Origin: Dreissena polymorpha
Taxonomy: Eukaryota > Mollusca > Bivalvia > Myida > Dreissenidae
Length of the DNA stretch: 64,000 bases
Direction: 5' to 3'
Assembly (NCBI RefSeq): GCF_020536995.1
Contig: NC_068366.1
Coordinates: forward strand, 31,830,982-31,894,981
Shown: positions 13,701 through 25,400 of the stretch, piece by piece
How the letters are laid out: every line of letters begins with the position of its first letter
Position numbering within the stretch: the stretch's first letter is position 1
Notes under the pieces: model-generated
Seen by the model: the letters and a program-made list of their open reading frames with translations, nothing else
Databases searched by the model: none
Told to the model about the DNA's origin: nothing
Program-made: the position numbers and the translations under genes

Positions 13701-14350
13701 TTTCTTTACTAAATGTCTACTAGACTAAACATATTAACTACTCAACTGTTTTTATTGTATTTTTAAGAACAATGTTGTAGTATAAAGAATTACAATGGTG
13801 TTTTTTAGGTCAATTTAAATAACTCTCACTATCAGCATATGTATACTGTAAGAAAAAAATGCATTTGTACGTTTTTTGCTCAAGTCAGTTGTATTATTTT
13901 TAAAACATCATAGCGTGTACATGTAACGTTACCTGTTTTGTTTAACTTTTTAACAGTTCACTTGATTAAAACACTTCTGTTGTTTAAATTTATAGTTCTA
14001 AAGGATCCGAAAAGTTTTTTTTGCGAGCCTATAACTTCACACAAGACTTAATATTGAGACATTAACTACTTTATTTTGTCATACAGATTTTGTCTGGCCT
14101 TTTTTTAGTAGGAAGGAAAATAGTAATCGCATTGCTCGTCCGTCTTTCCGACCCATTCAAAGAAAGATTTCCCTTCATGGTTACTACTGTACCATACAAC
14201 ATTTTAATTGTGAATGAAAGTTTATACACTATGTCGGTAAAACGTTTATTAAGAGTATTCATTGAACGTGTTTCAAATGTTTTATGTTATTTTGTCGACT
14301 CTGATAGATACTTTTTAAAAGACGAACATATATGTTAACCACGTTTCTTT
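10746..14350. other. gene-free stretch before the copy A duplication unit
   Basis: No gene can be supported. A phrase like ACTCGGTCAATACG is imperfectly repeated two or three times at about 12085-12155. An 85-codon minus-strand frame at 12710-12453 has no recognisable motif. Confidence 0.45.
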
Positions 14351-14455
14351 TTCATCGAAAATTTTGTTTTGCCGAATTGTGGACAAGTTCTTGTGTAATT
14401 CTATGTCCCCATACAAAGGCATGGGTGTGCGATTAACAAGAAATTAATGCTATGC

Positions 14456-14842
14456 AGATCAAATCAATAGACTTCATTTGTTGGATTCGGTGGATTATCG
14501 ACTTTAATTCACGAGTTATCATATAAAATAATATTTTCACGAGTGAAAATATATATTTTCTATGATCATGAGTGAATTAAAATCGATATTCCACCGAATC
14601 AAAAAAAAATCTTTTTATTTTTTATTTTTTTCACCGTTTATATACATTGTTTAAGAGTTTAACTAAAGAATTTCGCTGGGATAATGACGTCATTTCGTAA
14701 AAAAATGACGTCATTTCACAGTACACAGTGAAAATTATCGATAATTTTCACTGTTTATTTTCACTGTTTAAAACAGTGAAATTATCAGTTTTAATTCACT
14801 GATATTTCTCTATCAACCACAGGAAAGCATAAAATAAAAATT
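14456..14842 (+). mobile_element. hairpin element with paired TGACGTCA sites (copy 1)
   Basis: A large hairpin has arms TTCGGTGGATTATCGACTTT (about 14485) and ATCGATATTCCACCGAA (about 14582). It is followed by two TGACGTCA palindromes at 14685-14692 and 14706-14713, inverted copies of CAGTGAAAATTATC around 14727-14750, and CACTGTTTAAAACAGTG near 14762. It ends at AGGAAAGCATAAAATAAAA. A reverse-oriented relative lies at 39225-39623. The right boundary is set by the match of the following sequence to copy B's flank. Confidence 0.65.
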
Positions 14843-17143
14843 AATAATCGTAACGGAATGTAGACAAACGATGTTAAACGGGTTTTACCGTAATAGAGTA
14901 GTTTGTTAGGCAAGCTGTATAATATACAAGGTATTAAAAAAGATCAACCACATCGGACCTTTTTCAATATGCAGTTTAAATGTATATTTTTATTTACTGA
15001 AACTTTATATATAATTTTCTGCTACATTATATTTAAATTAAAAAAGACGTAAAGAATTGACTGCACGCGTATGTAATGACTTTATTATGGAGACATTTTA
15101 GTGTATTTTTTTTACCGCTGTCAGTCTTTTTCAGTATTAAACATTTCGACATTTAAATCACAAGGGCATTTGGCAATATATATTGAACTTATTCAACAAC
15201 GGACTGAAAAGAATGAATATGCATTAATTCGGAAGTGTATATTGAAAGGAAGTTATGTTGTTGGGAAGTGTATGCTATTAAGCATATTAAAATGCGTTCA
15301 TATCTTCTTATCATGACACGTTGTTCAACCACAAAGGTATTTAACTTCAAAAGATAACACGCTGTTAGACATATTTTCAAGGAGGTCAACATAAACTATG
15401 CATCAGTGAGTACTTGATGTATGCTGTATTTGTGTTTATGTATTTGTTGTAAATATTGCTGCTATTGGTTTAAATTTGAAGAAGTTGTGTATTTTCATAC
15501 ATACGAGTATTTTATTTAGGGATATATACATTTCGACCATTTCTGGTATATTACCGTTTTATTTCGTAACATGTAGGTACTGATTGTTTATAGAAAAACG
15601 CCCAGACAGAAATGTTATTGAATGCTAAGTTTGTCAGAATGTGATCAAAAGTTTAGTTTGAAGGGTATTAAAACACGACATTTTCCTAAAAACTCATGTC
15701 ATCGTAGTTTTAAATAAATTTTTCGAAGAAAAAAAGTGATCAAATATTTAAAACGTTTGATTGATATATGCCGCACGTACGTCGATGTTGAATCGCATTT
15801 TCACCAAAATCGGTTGAAGCTGAATAGCAATAGCGTTTATTATGTATGGTTAACTATAAACGTTTTGTGCAACGTTGTAAACTGTTGCTTAGGAATTCTC
15901 CTATATTGCAAGATAACTATTTTTGTCTTGGCTTGTTTTCAGAATTAAATTAAAGTGAAAGCTAGACACATTGGATCGAGAATATATAATTTGCCACAAT
16001 TACGTAACCACAAAGAAGGAACATTGATTAAAAGGGCTTATATTATCAGTAGTTATTCTTAAAGAGATACAAACAATGAAGACACAATTCTATATCAAAC
16101 AAGACAGAAGTTTAAAATTGCTTTTCCTGGAAGCGTAATGTTTATTGTATCTTCAAATAAATTCAATGAACAAAAGTTCGAAAAAAACAACAACATTTAT
16201 GTACTTATTACTTATACTATTATAACTGGTTATTATTACTACGTCCGCTGCAACAAAAAATGCAAAAAAGCCACGACGGGTTAAAAACTGTTGTTAAATG
16301 TTCTATTCAATTGTTTTAGAAAATAAAGCTTTATGTTGGCAACGTATAAAATACATGCATTTGCATCAAATATGGATCCCGTTCATGGTATCGAAAATAT
16401 TTATACACAAAAATACTTGTTTTATTTGTACAATAGTCAAAATAAACCTCATGTATTCTATGCACAATGTGCTCCTTCCAACATTCACACAAAAAAGTAT
16501 ATAAATTCCAAGTAATAATGTGTTTAAAGAACACTGATAGTTACAATTATTATATTCAACAATAAAACACCTGAATGGAAACTGCATCGCTTGTCGAAAC
16601 AAATGGCAACAAGAATCATTCATAATGAAATCTCACAAAATATCTAACTGATGCATCGTGTAGGTTCACCTCCTTGATGGTATGTATCTTATCAAAATAT
16701 AAACATGAAACTTACTTTAGTTATCAGTTATCACTTTGCCAACACATTTTAACAAACTGTTTGTAATGTCAATTACTTTCTCTGACATAAAAGTAACAAA
16801 TCAGTATTGATAGTTTATAATGTTCAGTATAATTAATAATATATTTGAAACTTGTTTCTGAATTGGAAAAAGACAAATGGAACACATTGTGTACCTACGC
16901 TCATCACCGTCTGAGGTCAGGGATGTATAAACCGATTAGATAGATATTCAAGCGGAAGACCATTACATAGAAGATAATGCTGATGTTGATACAAACGAGC
17001 GAAGTGATCCGGAAGTGTCGGAACATTACACTTGTAGAGGAATTAAAACACATTTTAAAGAAGCAAGTATTTCAAATTAGGTGCACACTAAACATTTATA
17101 TAGCAGAGTTAACACTACTGACGATAACGTGAAAGTACATTCC
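14843..17143 (+). other. 5' flank of copy A with decayed upstream coding sequence
   Basis: No promoter motif could be defended. From about 16850 to 17080 the sequence is similar to the N-terminal coding part of copy C: TTGGAAAAAGACAAATGGAA here against ATCGGAAAAAGGCAAATGGAA there. The ATG at this place soon meets a stop, so the upstream N-terminus preserved in C is not usable here. A TAG at 17078-17080 closes the frame just before the exon. Confidence 0.5.
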
Positions 17144-19688
17144 ATGGAACTCAGACAGTTTCCAAACACTGATGAACATTTAATAAAATTAAGTGACACT
17201 GAAAAGTCTATTTTTGTGTCGGAAGTATTAGCCGATATAGGGATTACCGAAGAAATAGTAGAAACAAGAAGAAACACATGGCTGGAAATAGAAAGCATTA
17301 ATACCCTATATTGGCGCCTTAAAGATGATAATGTGACATGGTATCATTTTGGCAGTCAATCTGAGGGTATACATTTCATTAATTTATCATAGAAATACTT
17401 GTTAAAATATTAAATTATTCAAACTTACATTTATTAGTTATAAAAAAAAGACAGATATTATAATGAGAAAACGGAAGAATATTTTAAAAGTCTCTTTGTT
17501 AACAAGAACAACGTATACATCCGACTCAGTTAGCTTAAGGAGATATCTTATATACGCCGAGCACAAAAGCGCAACCATCAAATGCAAATGTAAGAAATGG
17601 TTATGATTAAAATGATCCCATAATGTACACCAAAAATATGACAATGCAACGCTATACAAATGTGGATGTCAATTTAGGGTTTTATTCATACCAAATAAAA
17701 AAAAACATAATTTATACAAGCATGTATATGTTCGTGTTTGGAATACTAAGTCATTGTTTAACAAACGCTGTTCTTTTTTAAATTCAGGAACGACTACTTT
17801 TGGGTTAGAATCAGATGTAGACATCTTGATTGCCCAGAATGACTACAGGATCATTCGGGACAGTAATGAATGGAAACAAGGCTTCGATAATCTTGTGGTT
17901 CACACACAAGAAGATACTTCTCCAGGATACTGTAAACTGTTAGCCATGAATAGTCAAGAACCCATTTTAATGACCGAGGTTGAAGACGATGAGATGTACG
18001 AACAAGGTGAAGATGGTAAAGTGTATCTAAAATGCGACTTTCTGCAAGATCATGTACATGTCAATTCGGGTGAACAAGTTCATGGACCGGCCTGGAATCG
18101 AATGAGTGCTGAAAGAGGTATTGATGAAGACTATGTCAATGCATATTATTGTGCCCACCTTCCATCGGAGGCAATGGGTTGGATAGATAGAACAAAAGAT
18201 AAACCTTGGCCAAAGGATGATGTACGGAAACGGGTTATTCAAAGTGGTTGCTTTATAGTTGCAGTTGGTCATAAACAGAGCAAAGACTCAAGGACTGAGT
18301 TCAGGATGTCTACCACATTGGGAGAACGGATACTAATGTTCGACATGAACATTTCACAAATAAAGTGTTTTGTTCTTATGAAAATGCTCATGAAGACCAT
18401 TGTAAACAAACATTACAAGGACGCTATAAAGAGTTTCTACTGTAAAACAACATTGTTTTTTGTAACAGAGCAATATGGGAAAGAAATGTTTAGAGAAGAA
18501 TGTATATTGGAATGTCTAATAAAATGTTTACAATGGATCTACCAATGCCTCAAAAATGGATACAATCCCCATTATATGATTGAAAGTCTTGATATGTTTG
18601 AAGGCAGATTAGATGCCACCCTTAGGGAAAAGGTTGGAGAGTGTCTCAATGATATCATGGCTAATCCTATTGTAGCCTTGCTTAATATACCGTTTGATGA
18701 TTATGGAAGTAAACTCTATAAGAGAATTAGGAACTCTAATACTGATATATCTGAGATACAGGACAGCATCCGTTCGAAAACTGGGAACTTTCTTTCTAGA
18801 GCTTTCGTTTTGTGGGGGCTTATAGAGCCATCGTTATACGAAGATCCGTTGGATATTGATCTAGAACATCAAATAGAATCAAACAAGGAAAAACTATCGC
18901 GTTGTAAAATATTGCACACACAAGGGGATGGTTTCATGCAAAAGGCAACGAGGCGATATATATTTATATTGCGAGCTAATTTAAGCATGCTTATGTCAGC
19001 CGAAGCAATTCAGAAAAAATGCAAACTGTCTGATTCTGTTTTACAAAGCCTCAAACAAGGATCTTCAACCGACGCTGTTGCTGGTCGTCTGAAGTATGCT
19101 ACCATTCTTATGTGTGTGGGTGACATAACAGGAGCATATGAACTTTTGAAAGAAGTAGAAACAGCGTACAGCGACCTCGCTGTGGTATCGGTATGTACCT
19201 GTTCAGAACTTGTTGAGTATTTACCGAATTCTGGATTAAAAGAAAAGGCATTAACATTTATAAATACAGGAGTTTTATATGAACATTTCTGTTATTGCTT
19301 ACTTTTTGTTGAAACACTGAAACCGTGTTTTCCAAGTGGATGGCTTGATGCAATATTCCGACCAATAAAATCAGATGAGCAACAGTACAATGCGGATGAC
19401 GTAATGGAATATGTGAGCTTGGATCCAAAGCCATATTTCTATTTCATGGAACTGATGATACAAAAGGAATTAAACAATCAAACCAAAGCACTAACAGCAT
19501 TCCAGATGCTCGAAAAATGTGTTTCAGAGGAACCATTGTTTCACAAGGATACGGCACTGTTCCTACTCAGTCATTCTTTACAAATGAACGGACAAGTTGA
19601 AAAGGCAAAGATTATTTATGATGAGGCCTGTTGCTTAAGAAAACGTAATACAGGTTATACGAGCTCTCATGTGAGATATAATAATTAG
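17144..19688 (+). CDS. Mab-21/cGAS-like nucleotidyltransferase with C-terminal TPR-like region, copy A (two exons)
   Basis: Exon 1 is 17144-17366 and exon 2 is 17788-19688. The 421-bp intron has GT and AG ends and phase 1, and the junction reads GSQSE-G-TTTFGLESDVDIL. The product is about 707 residues. The nucleotidyltransferase signature is GS at residues 70-71 and D84-x-D86 (SDVDIL). The Mab-21 helical half follows (ERILMFDMNISQIKCFVLMK about residue 265, FYCKTTLFFVTEQ, NPHYMIESLDMFEGRLD). The last 270 residues are helical and TPR-like (GRLKYATILMCVGDITGAYE, HKDTALFLLSHSLQMNGQVE). Members of this family can make cyclic dinucleotides that activate STING, but whether this one is catalytic is unknown; I could not place the third acidic residue with confidence. 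The first ATG in frame is at 17144; a frame also runs up to a stop at 17080. No defect is visible. It has three relatives in the window. Confidence 0.88.
17643..17673 (+). other. relic of an exon-1 end inside the copy A intron
   Basis: AATGCAACGCTATACAAATG and the following bases line up with the better-preserved relic in copy B's intron (26031-26061), which itself resembles the end of exon 1. It is strongly decayed here and recognisable only through the B and D copies. Confidence 0.45.
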
Positions 19689-21309
19689 CAAGAGAAAACC
19701 GAAAAAACAGCGAATTTACAGACCAAACATTATTAAGTATCATTTCCATAAGTTAATTTATATTTGCATAAAAGGAAAAACAGACATTATGCATTGAATT
19801 CTAATAGCATGAATATTGCGTATTAGGACGCATCAAACGCACGGACCAGAACTATGCTTGTAACATGTTTATTACTTTTAATTGGGAATACATTTAAGAT
19901 GGGTAGTAATAAAAACTTTCAGCGTATCATTTAACCTTTAAAATTTAACAACGAAGCACATTCATATGTATACATAAAATATGTACTGTAGCTGTAATTG
20001 CATGTCATTTAATTCATATTGGTATACGAACATCAAAGGCAGTATACTGTTTGTCATGAATACCTTTCATACACGGTAATTACATCCTGTATCGACTATC
20101 TACTGGTATACACAAGGACTGTAATGAAGTTTATGGTGAACCCGGTTTCTAATCATATCATTTAAAGGAGAAAATATTACATTATTGAATTAAATCAATA
20201 AGAACCGTAAAGTGCGTAACGTGAGATGTTATTATTTCATTGTAAATTGATATATATTAATACAGTTTTACATTGGCGGCGATATGATCCGGTGTAAAAT
20301 TGTCAGGAAAAAAAAAATGCGGAAATAGAGATCATCTGTAGAGTTTGCTAATTGTTTGCTGTTTTCTATTTACTGAGCAATGAAAACAATAGTCCAGTTA
20401 ATGCTATAATTCAGGATAATCATTTAGTAAAGTATGTTGCAATATTACAATTTAAGAATAAATACTTTCCATATTGCACAATTAAGCTGCGAATTAATAA
20501 ATAAATCTGGGCAGTACATACAGAACTTATGGTTGTTAATTTAATCAAAGCTATACAACTGATACAATTCTTTAATATTCACACTGTTTACGCTTTGCAA
20601 AGGTCTAGTTACTATAGAAACTTAAAAAGCTAACAAACTTAAACCATGTTTTATCTGAAAAGACTTTATATTGACTAAAGATGTCTTATTACGTCTACGT
20701 ATTATCGTGTAAAGTTCTAACTTGAAACCGCGTATTTACTTAAACTTGTATAATATTCGAATATACACTGTCTTTCAATTCGTTCAAATTGATTATAACT
20801 GTTCACGTATGAGCTTTTTGAGAAAAAAATGTATTGCCTTAAGCATATGAAAACTGAACAGCGGCATCTAAGTAATTCATCTTCAATAACTTGCAATAAA
20901 ATGAAGGAAGGTATGAGATTTATGTCTGTATTCCCTTTAAACATGATTGAGTGCATTTAGAGTAATTTTGCTTTTATACCTCAATACCAAAACACATATT
21001 TAGTGGTTTTCAGTCATCTTTATGATCGATGTATATCAATTAACATATCGCAATTTTTTGCAGTCATTAAATGGGCATGCCGCTAAGAAACCTCACAAAG
21101 GCACTTTTAATACTTGTACCAAATGTTGCGTAGTAATTGTTCATTATTGATTATAATGTATTGTACGTCAGCACAGACATTTGGTAAGTTGTAACTATTC
21201 AGTCATCAACTACGTATACAGGCAGGTTTCAGGATTTTCAAACTTGTTGAAAGAAAATTATGATCTTAAAGCATTTGTTTACATTACTGCTGTTCTGAAA
21301 CATAATTAC
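19689..21309 (+). other. 3' flank of copy A
   Basis: No gene. The stretch aligns piecewise with the 3' flank of copy B: TACATCCTGTATCGACTATC at 20082 against TACATCTTGTATCGACAATT at 28580, and the GTCATTAAATG/GTCATAAAATG region near 21064 against 29973. Confidence 0.6.
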
Positions 21310-22090
21310 ACTTGCTTTCTAATTTTAAAAGCACAACAACAACCTCGATGAACCTTGGCATCTACAGTGATTTTATTTAATAGTTCCATTATTAATATTC
21401 AATATATAACATATTCTATAATAAGGAAACAAATATGGCTTCATGAGCATTTGCCGCTCATTTTATAAATCCGTTGCTTATACTTAAGCATCGCCAGCAC
21501 TTCATATTTCAATGCGTGTTACTTAAAAAAACACTGCACAGTTAATTACCTTAAATGTATATTTCATAGATCAAGAAAAAGAACGGATGTACGTGCATTA
21601 ACAATAAGAAAACTTCTATTTGCAATCGCACATGGCTAATTTGTAATCCCTGTGAGATTAATTTGGTTTAAATACTAGTCTCTCTGATCGTTTGAAATAA
21701 AATGATGAGGTTTATCATGAGATATTTTGGCTTTGTCGTAATTGATCCATCTTTTATATTAACCGGAACTGCGATACATCGAAGTTAAGTATTGGAGCAT
21801 AGTGATTTGTTGATACACTCGCAATATGCAAATACATGGTATATCTAATAATAAACCTAAACATCTCCAGCTGCAAGCCGTGTGTGGAAGCATAACCTGT
21901 AAAATGTATCAAATAGAACATCTTTTACCCACAGCTAGATAATTTTATAGCGCTGCTACTGTTGAACTTTGTTATTGAAGTCTTAAAACGATTATAAGTG
22001 TTTTCTTATTTTTTTGTACAGTTACTTTGCGCGAATTGAAAATAAAGTTTAGCCCGTTAAATACATTTGATAATGTTTACAAGCTTAGAC

Positions 22091-22738
22091 ATCATTAATC
22101 AGAAGGTACAATGCAACTGCCATCATGAATCGCCATATACATTGTGACTACCATCATTAATCCCCATATTCATAGTGATTGGCATAATTTATCGCCAGTT
22201 ACATTCTGACTGTCATCAATAATCACCAGATACATTGTGACTGCCATCATTCATCACCATATTAATTGTGACTGCCATCAGTCACTACCATAAACATTCT
22301 GACTGTCATCATTAATCCCAATATACATTGTGACTGCCATCGTTAATCCCCATAAACATTGTGACTGCCATCGTTAATCCCCATATACATTGTGACTGCC
22401 ATCATTAATCCCAATATACTTTGTGACTGCCATCATTAAGCAAAAGAAACATTGGGTTGCCATCATTAATTCCCATCTAAATTGTGACTGTCATCATTAA
22501 TTCCCATATACATTGTAACTTCCATCATTAATTCCAATATACATAGGGCTGCCTTTATTAAGCACCAGATACATTGTGACTGCCATATTAATCCCAATAT
22601 ACATTGTGACTGCCATCATTAAGCATCAGATACATTGTAACTGCCATCATGAATTACCATATACATTGTAACTGCCATCATCAATTTCCATATACATTGT
22701 AATTGTCATCATTAATCCCAATATACATTGGGCTGCCC
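22091..22738 (+). repeat. 31-bp minisatellite, about 21 units
   Basis: A 31-bp unit, beginning ATACATTGTGACTGCCATC and continuing ATTAATCCCCAT, is repeated about 21 times with variants (CTGACTGTC, AAGCACCAG). The homologous array in unit D is at 58391-59150. It lies about 2.7 kb upstream of exon 1 of copy B. Confidence 0.95.
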
Positions 22739-25400
22739 CCAACATGTAACATCAACATAGATTGTGGTGCTTAGTAATGTTAATACAGTGGTTATTCTGA
22801 CAATTACAGACACAAGGTTGTCGTGTTACCTACTATACATCGAAGTAATGTAGTAGTAAAAATGTAAAAGTCACATCTGCTTTATAAAATTATAACAAAT
22901 GGCAAGCCGTTCCTGTTTCCTGCGCTTAGCGACGTCTACCAACTTTCAGCAGTGTTCATACCGGTATTTTTTAACAATTTTGTTTTATTGACGACTTAAT
23001 TTTTGTCCTTTACGCGCGGATATTTTTGAAACCAACGTTCGCTTGTATCGCAATGTCGATTGGTTTCTTACAAAAACACAACGCATTGTTGGGTCGGACG
23101 ACTATAATCAGTCCGCTGCCGACATAACGGCCGATGGCCTTTGGTCCGTTATCGTTTATATGACATATCATTCTATTTTGCTCCTTCACTTAAATTTATT
23201 CCTGAAACATTTTCCGTAGTTTTATTTTCATTCATTTGATTACGTAATATATGACGTATCTCCTTTTACGTATTTTCTGTGACGAAACAAACCAGTTTAA
23301 GGTAGACTCTTTGGATTTTAAGGACGGCAATTCTGACGTGGTGGTTTATTTAACAATATACTATTTTTAAAGCATCTGACGCGTCCAAAACGTATTTCGG
23401 ATTGTGTTTTTGTTAATTATGCATAATTGGAAACTTCAATAGGACTTGAATAAATCGCTCCGACCGGTCATTCGATATCGTGAATCGTCGGCCAGAATGG
23501 TAAGCATTCGATACAAACGTTTCCAAGAAATAGCAATATGTTTTAAAATAAATGAGATTAATGGCTGGAAGGACGGAAAATGAAGGTGCATATTGTTCTT
23601 GTTTTCTTGTTTTAAGCATTGGATTTAAATTGGCATTGAGGTAAGCGAGTCGTTTATTAAATTTTGTGTTTTGATGACTCGTTTCCAATTTCACAGAATG
23701 TCATAAATCTAATCTATAGTACGGTTTCAGTTGCATTCGATAGTTTAACTATTCATATTGTTTTCTACGTTTTAATATTATATTCGATTTCGTCGCTAAT
23801 TTGTGGCTTTACTTAAATTTGTCAAAGTTGGCTTTGGACTGAATGTGGACGCCATTTTGATGAGCATAAGCCGCGCGATCGCATTCTTTTCAGATATGAA
23901 AAATCGGACCGTCTAGGCGGGTAAATATAATTTATATTTGCCCGCCAGATACAAATAACTTGTTCATATGTTAGCATGTACATGTAATTCGTTTGTTTAT
24001 TATGATGTCAATCCTTATGAGTAAGGGCCAACCATATTTAATTAATACACCGCAAATACAATGTATGTATGAACATTTGCCTCCCGATTACATTCCTATT
24101 CTATTATGGCGGATGAATATCGTTTGACAATCGATACCACTCGATGTAGGCATGTCACTTACCATGTTAGAAAGAGCCTTGAGTGAGACTTACACCATCA
24201 ACCTCCCGCTCCGGAGCCCTTATCATTCGGTTACGGATAACTCTGCACAATATTTTAAGTTTGCGATTTTTTGGGGAAAGGGGTGAAAGTAGTGAAACTT
24301 AAATACAAACGTCTGTGATTTTGATTTATTATAAACATAAATGGAATACAAGATCAATTAAAAATTGCATGTTGACACCTCTAACGTCATGGACAAGCAT
24401 ATTGGAAGGCCAAACGAACGGGCAGACAGAAAACAAATATATACGCCTCTTTCATTAATTTTGTGCAGGATATTAACAATAAAACAAGATAAATTTCGAT
24501 AGTTGATTAGCCGCGCGCACTACCAGTGTACCATACATACTTTTAATTTCGAATGGTCCTTCCAACTGTATGTCGATAATACATGCTGTTAAGATAATCG
24601 ATGAAAAGTGTTAAAACGTTTCATTATTTTTCTATTTATATAAATTACTAACGAACAATAAACTAATATTTTGACATTTTCGTTTTCTTTTTATTAATGT
24701 CAATATGACGAACTGTGAACAAATTCTACATGGTATTTCTATGCCACCATACATATGCGCTGCATGCAATTGGAAATAGAACGATACGACTCAATAAACA
24801 TAATTCAATAATCGTAATGTAATGTCGCCTTACAGGTTTAACGAGGTTTTACGGTTAGAGAGTTCATTGGTAGGTAAACAGCATAATAGGTGTAAATATA
24901 GATCAAGCACCTATGGACATCGTTTAATAATGTCGTTTAAAGGAATATTTATATTTGATAGAGTATATATTGCTTTATATTATAAACACCATTGTTTGTA
25001 TAGATTTATATTAAAATAAAGGAGGACAAAACAAAAATGAATGGAAGATTTGTACATTTAAATGTTTTCTACTGCTGTCAGTCTATTTGTTCATTGTAAC
25101 GTGTTGACATTTAACGTACAAGGACATTCAGCTCGGTATATTGAAATGAATGTAAAGCATATGTATTTAAAACGTGTTTCTGAATTGGAAAAACAGTTAA
25201 ATGGAACAGAGTTTGTACCTACGCTCCGCATTTGTTATGAGTCAGGGTTGTAAAAAACAATTTGGCTTAACAGTTAAAAAACCATGACAAAGAAGAAAAA
25301 GCTGATATTGATACAAATCACCAAAGCGCCCCGGAAGTTGCGGAAAGAAACAAGTTATACAAATCACGTGAAAAGTAAACCTTTATAAGCGGAATAACAT

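Larger units (their letters stand above)
14351..21309 (+). repeat. segmental duplication unit A (carries gene copy A)
   Basis: From about 14365 (CGAATTGTGGACAAGTTC) the sequence lines up with the flank of copy B from about 24705 (CGAACTGTGAACAAATTC). It does so again after the insertion at 14456-14842: AATAATCGTAACGGAATG at 14842 matches AATAATCGTAATGTAATG at 24808. Downstream of the gene, 19700-21250 aligns with 28050-30100. Divergence is clearly greater than between units B and D, so this duplication is older. The left boundary is approximate. Confidence 0.65.

Noticed and set aside
17081-17143. GTG at 17081 as the start of copy A
   Set aside because: Animal genes rarely start at GTG; the first in-frame ATG is at 17144. 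The extra codons are conserved only because the older protein extended upstream.
22091-22738. Regular short repeats that could suggest a CRISPR array
   Set aside because: The 31-bp units are head to tail without distinct spacers, drift from unit to unit, and sit in animal DNA; it is a minisatellite.
23917-23947. Near-perfect palindrome GGCGGG...CCCGCC as an operator or terminator
   Set aside because: It is changed in unit D (61331-61361), its arms no longer pair fully, and no gene adjoins it; treated as background.
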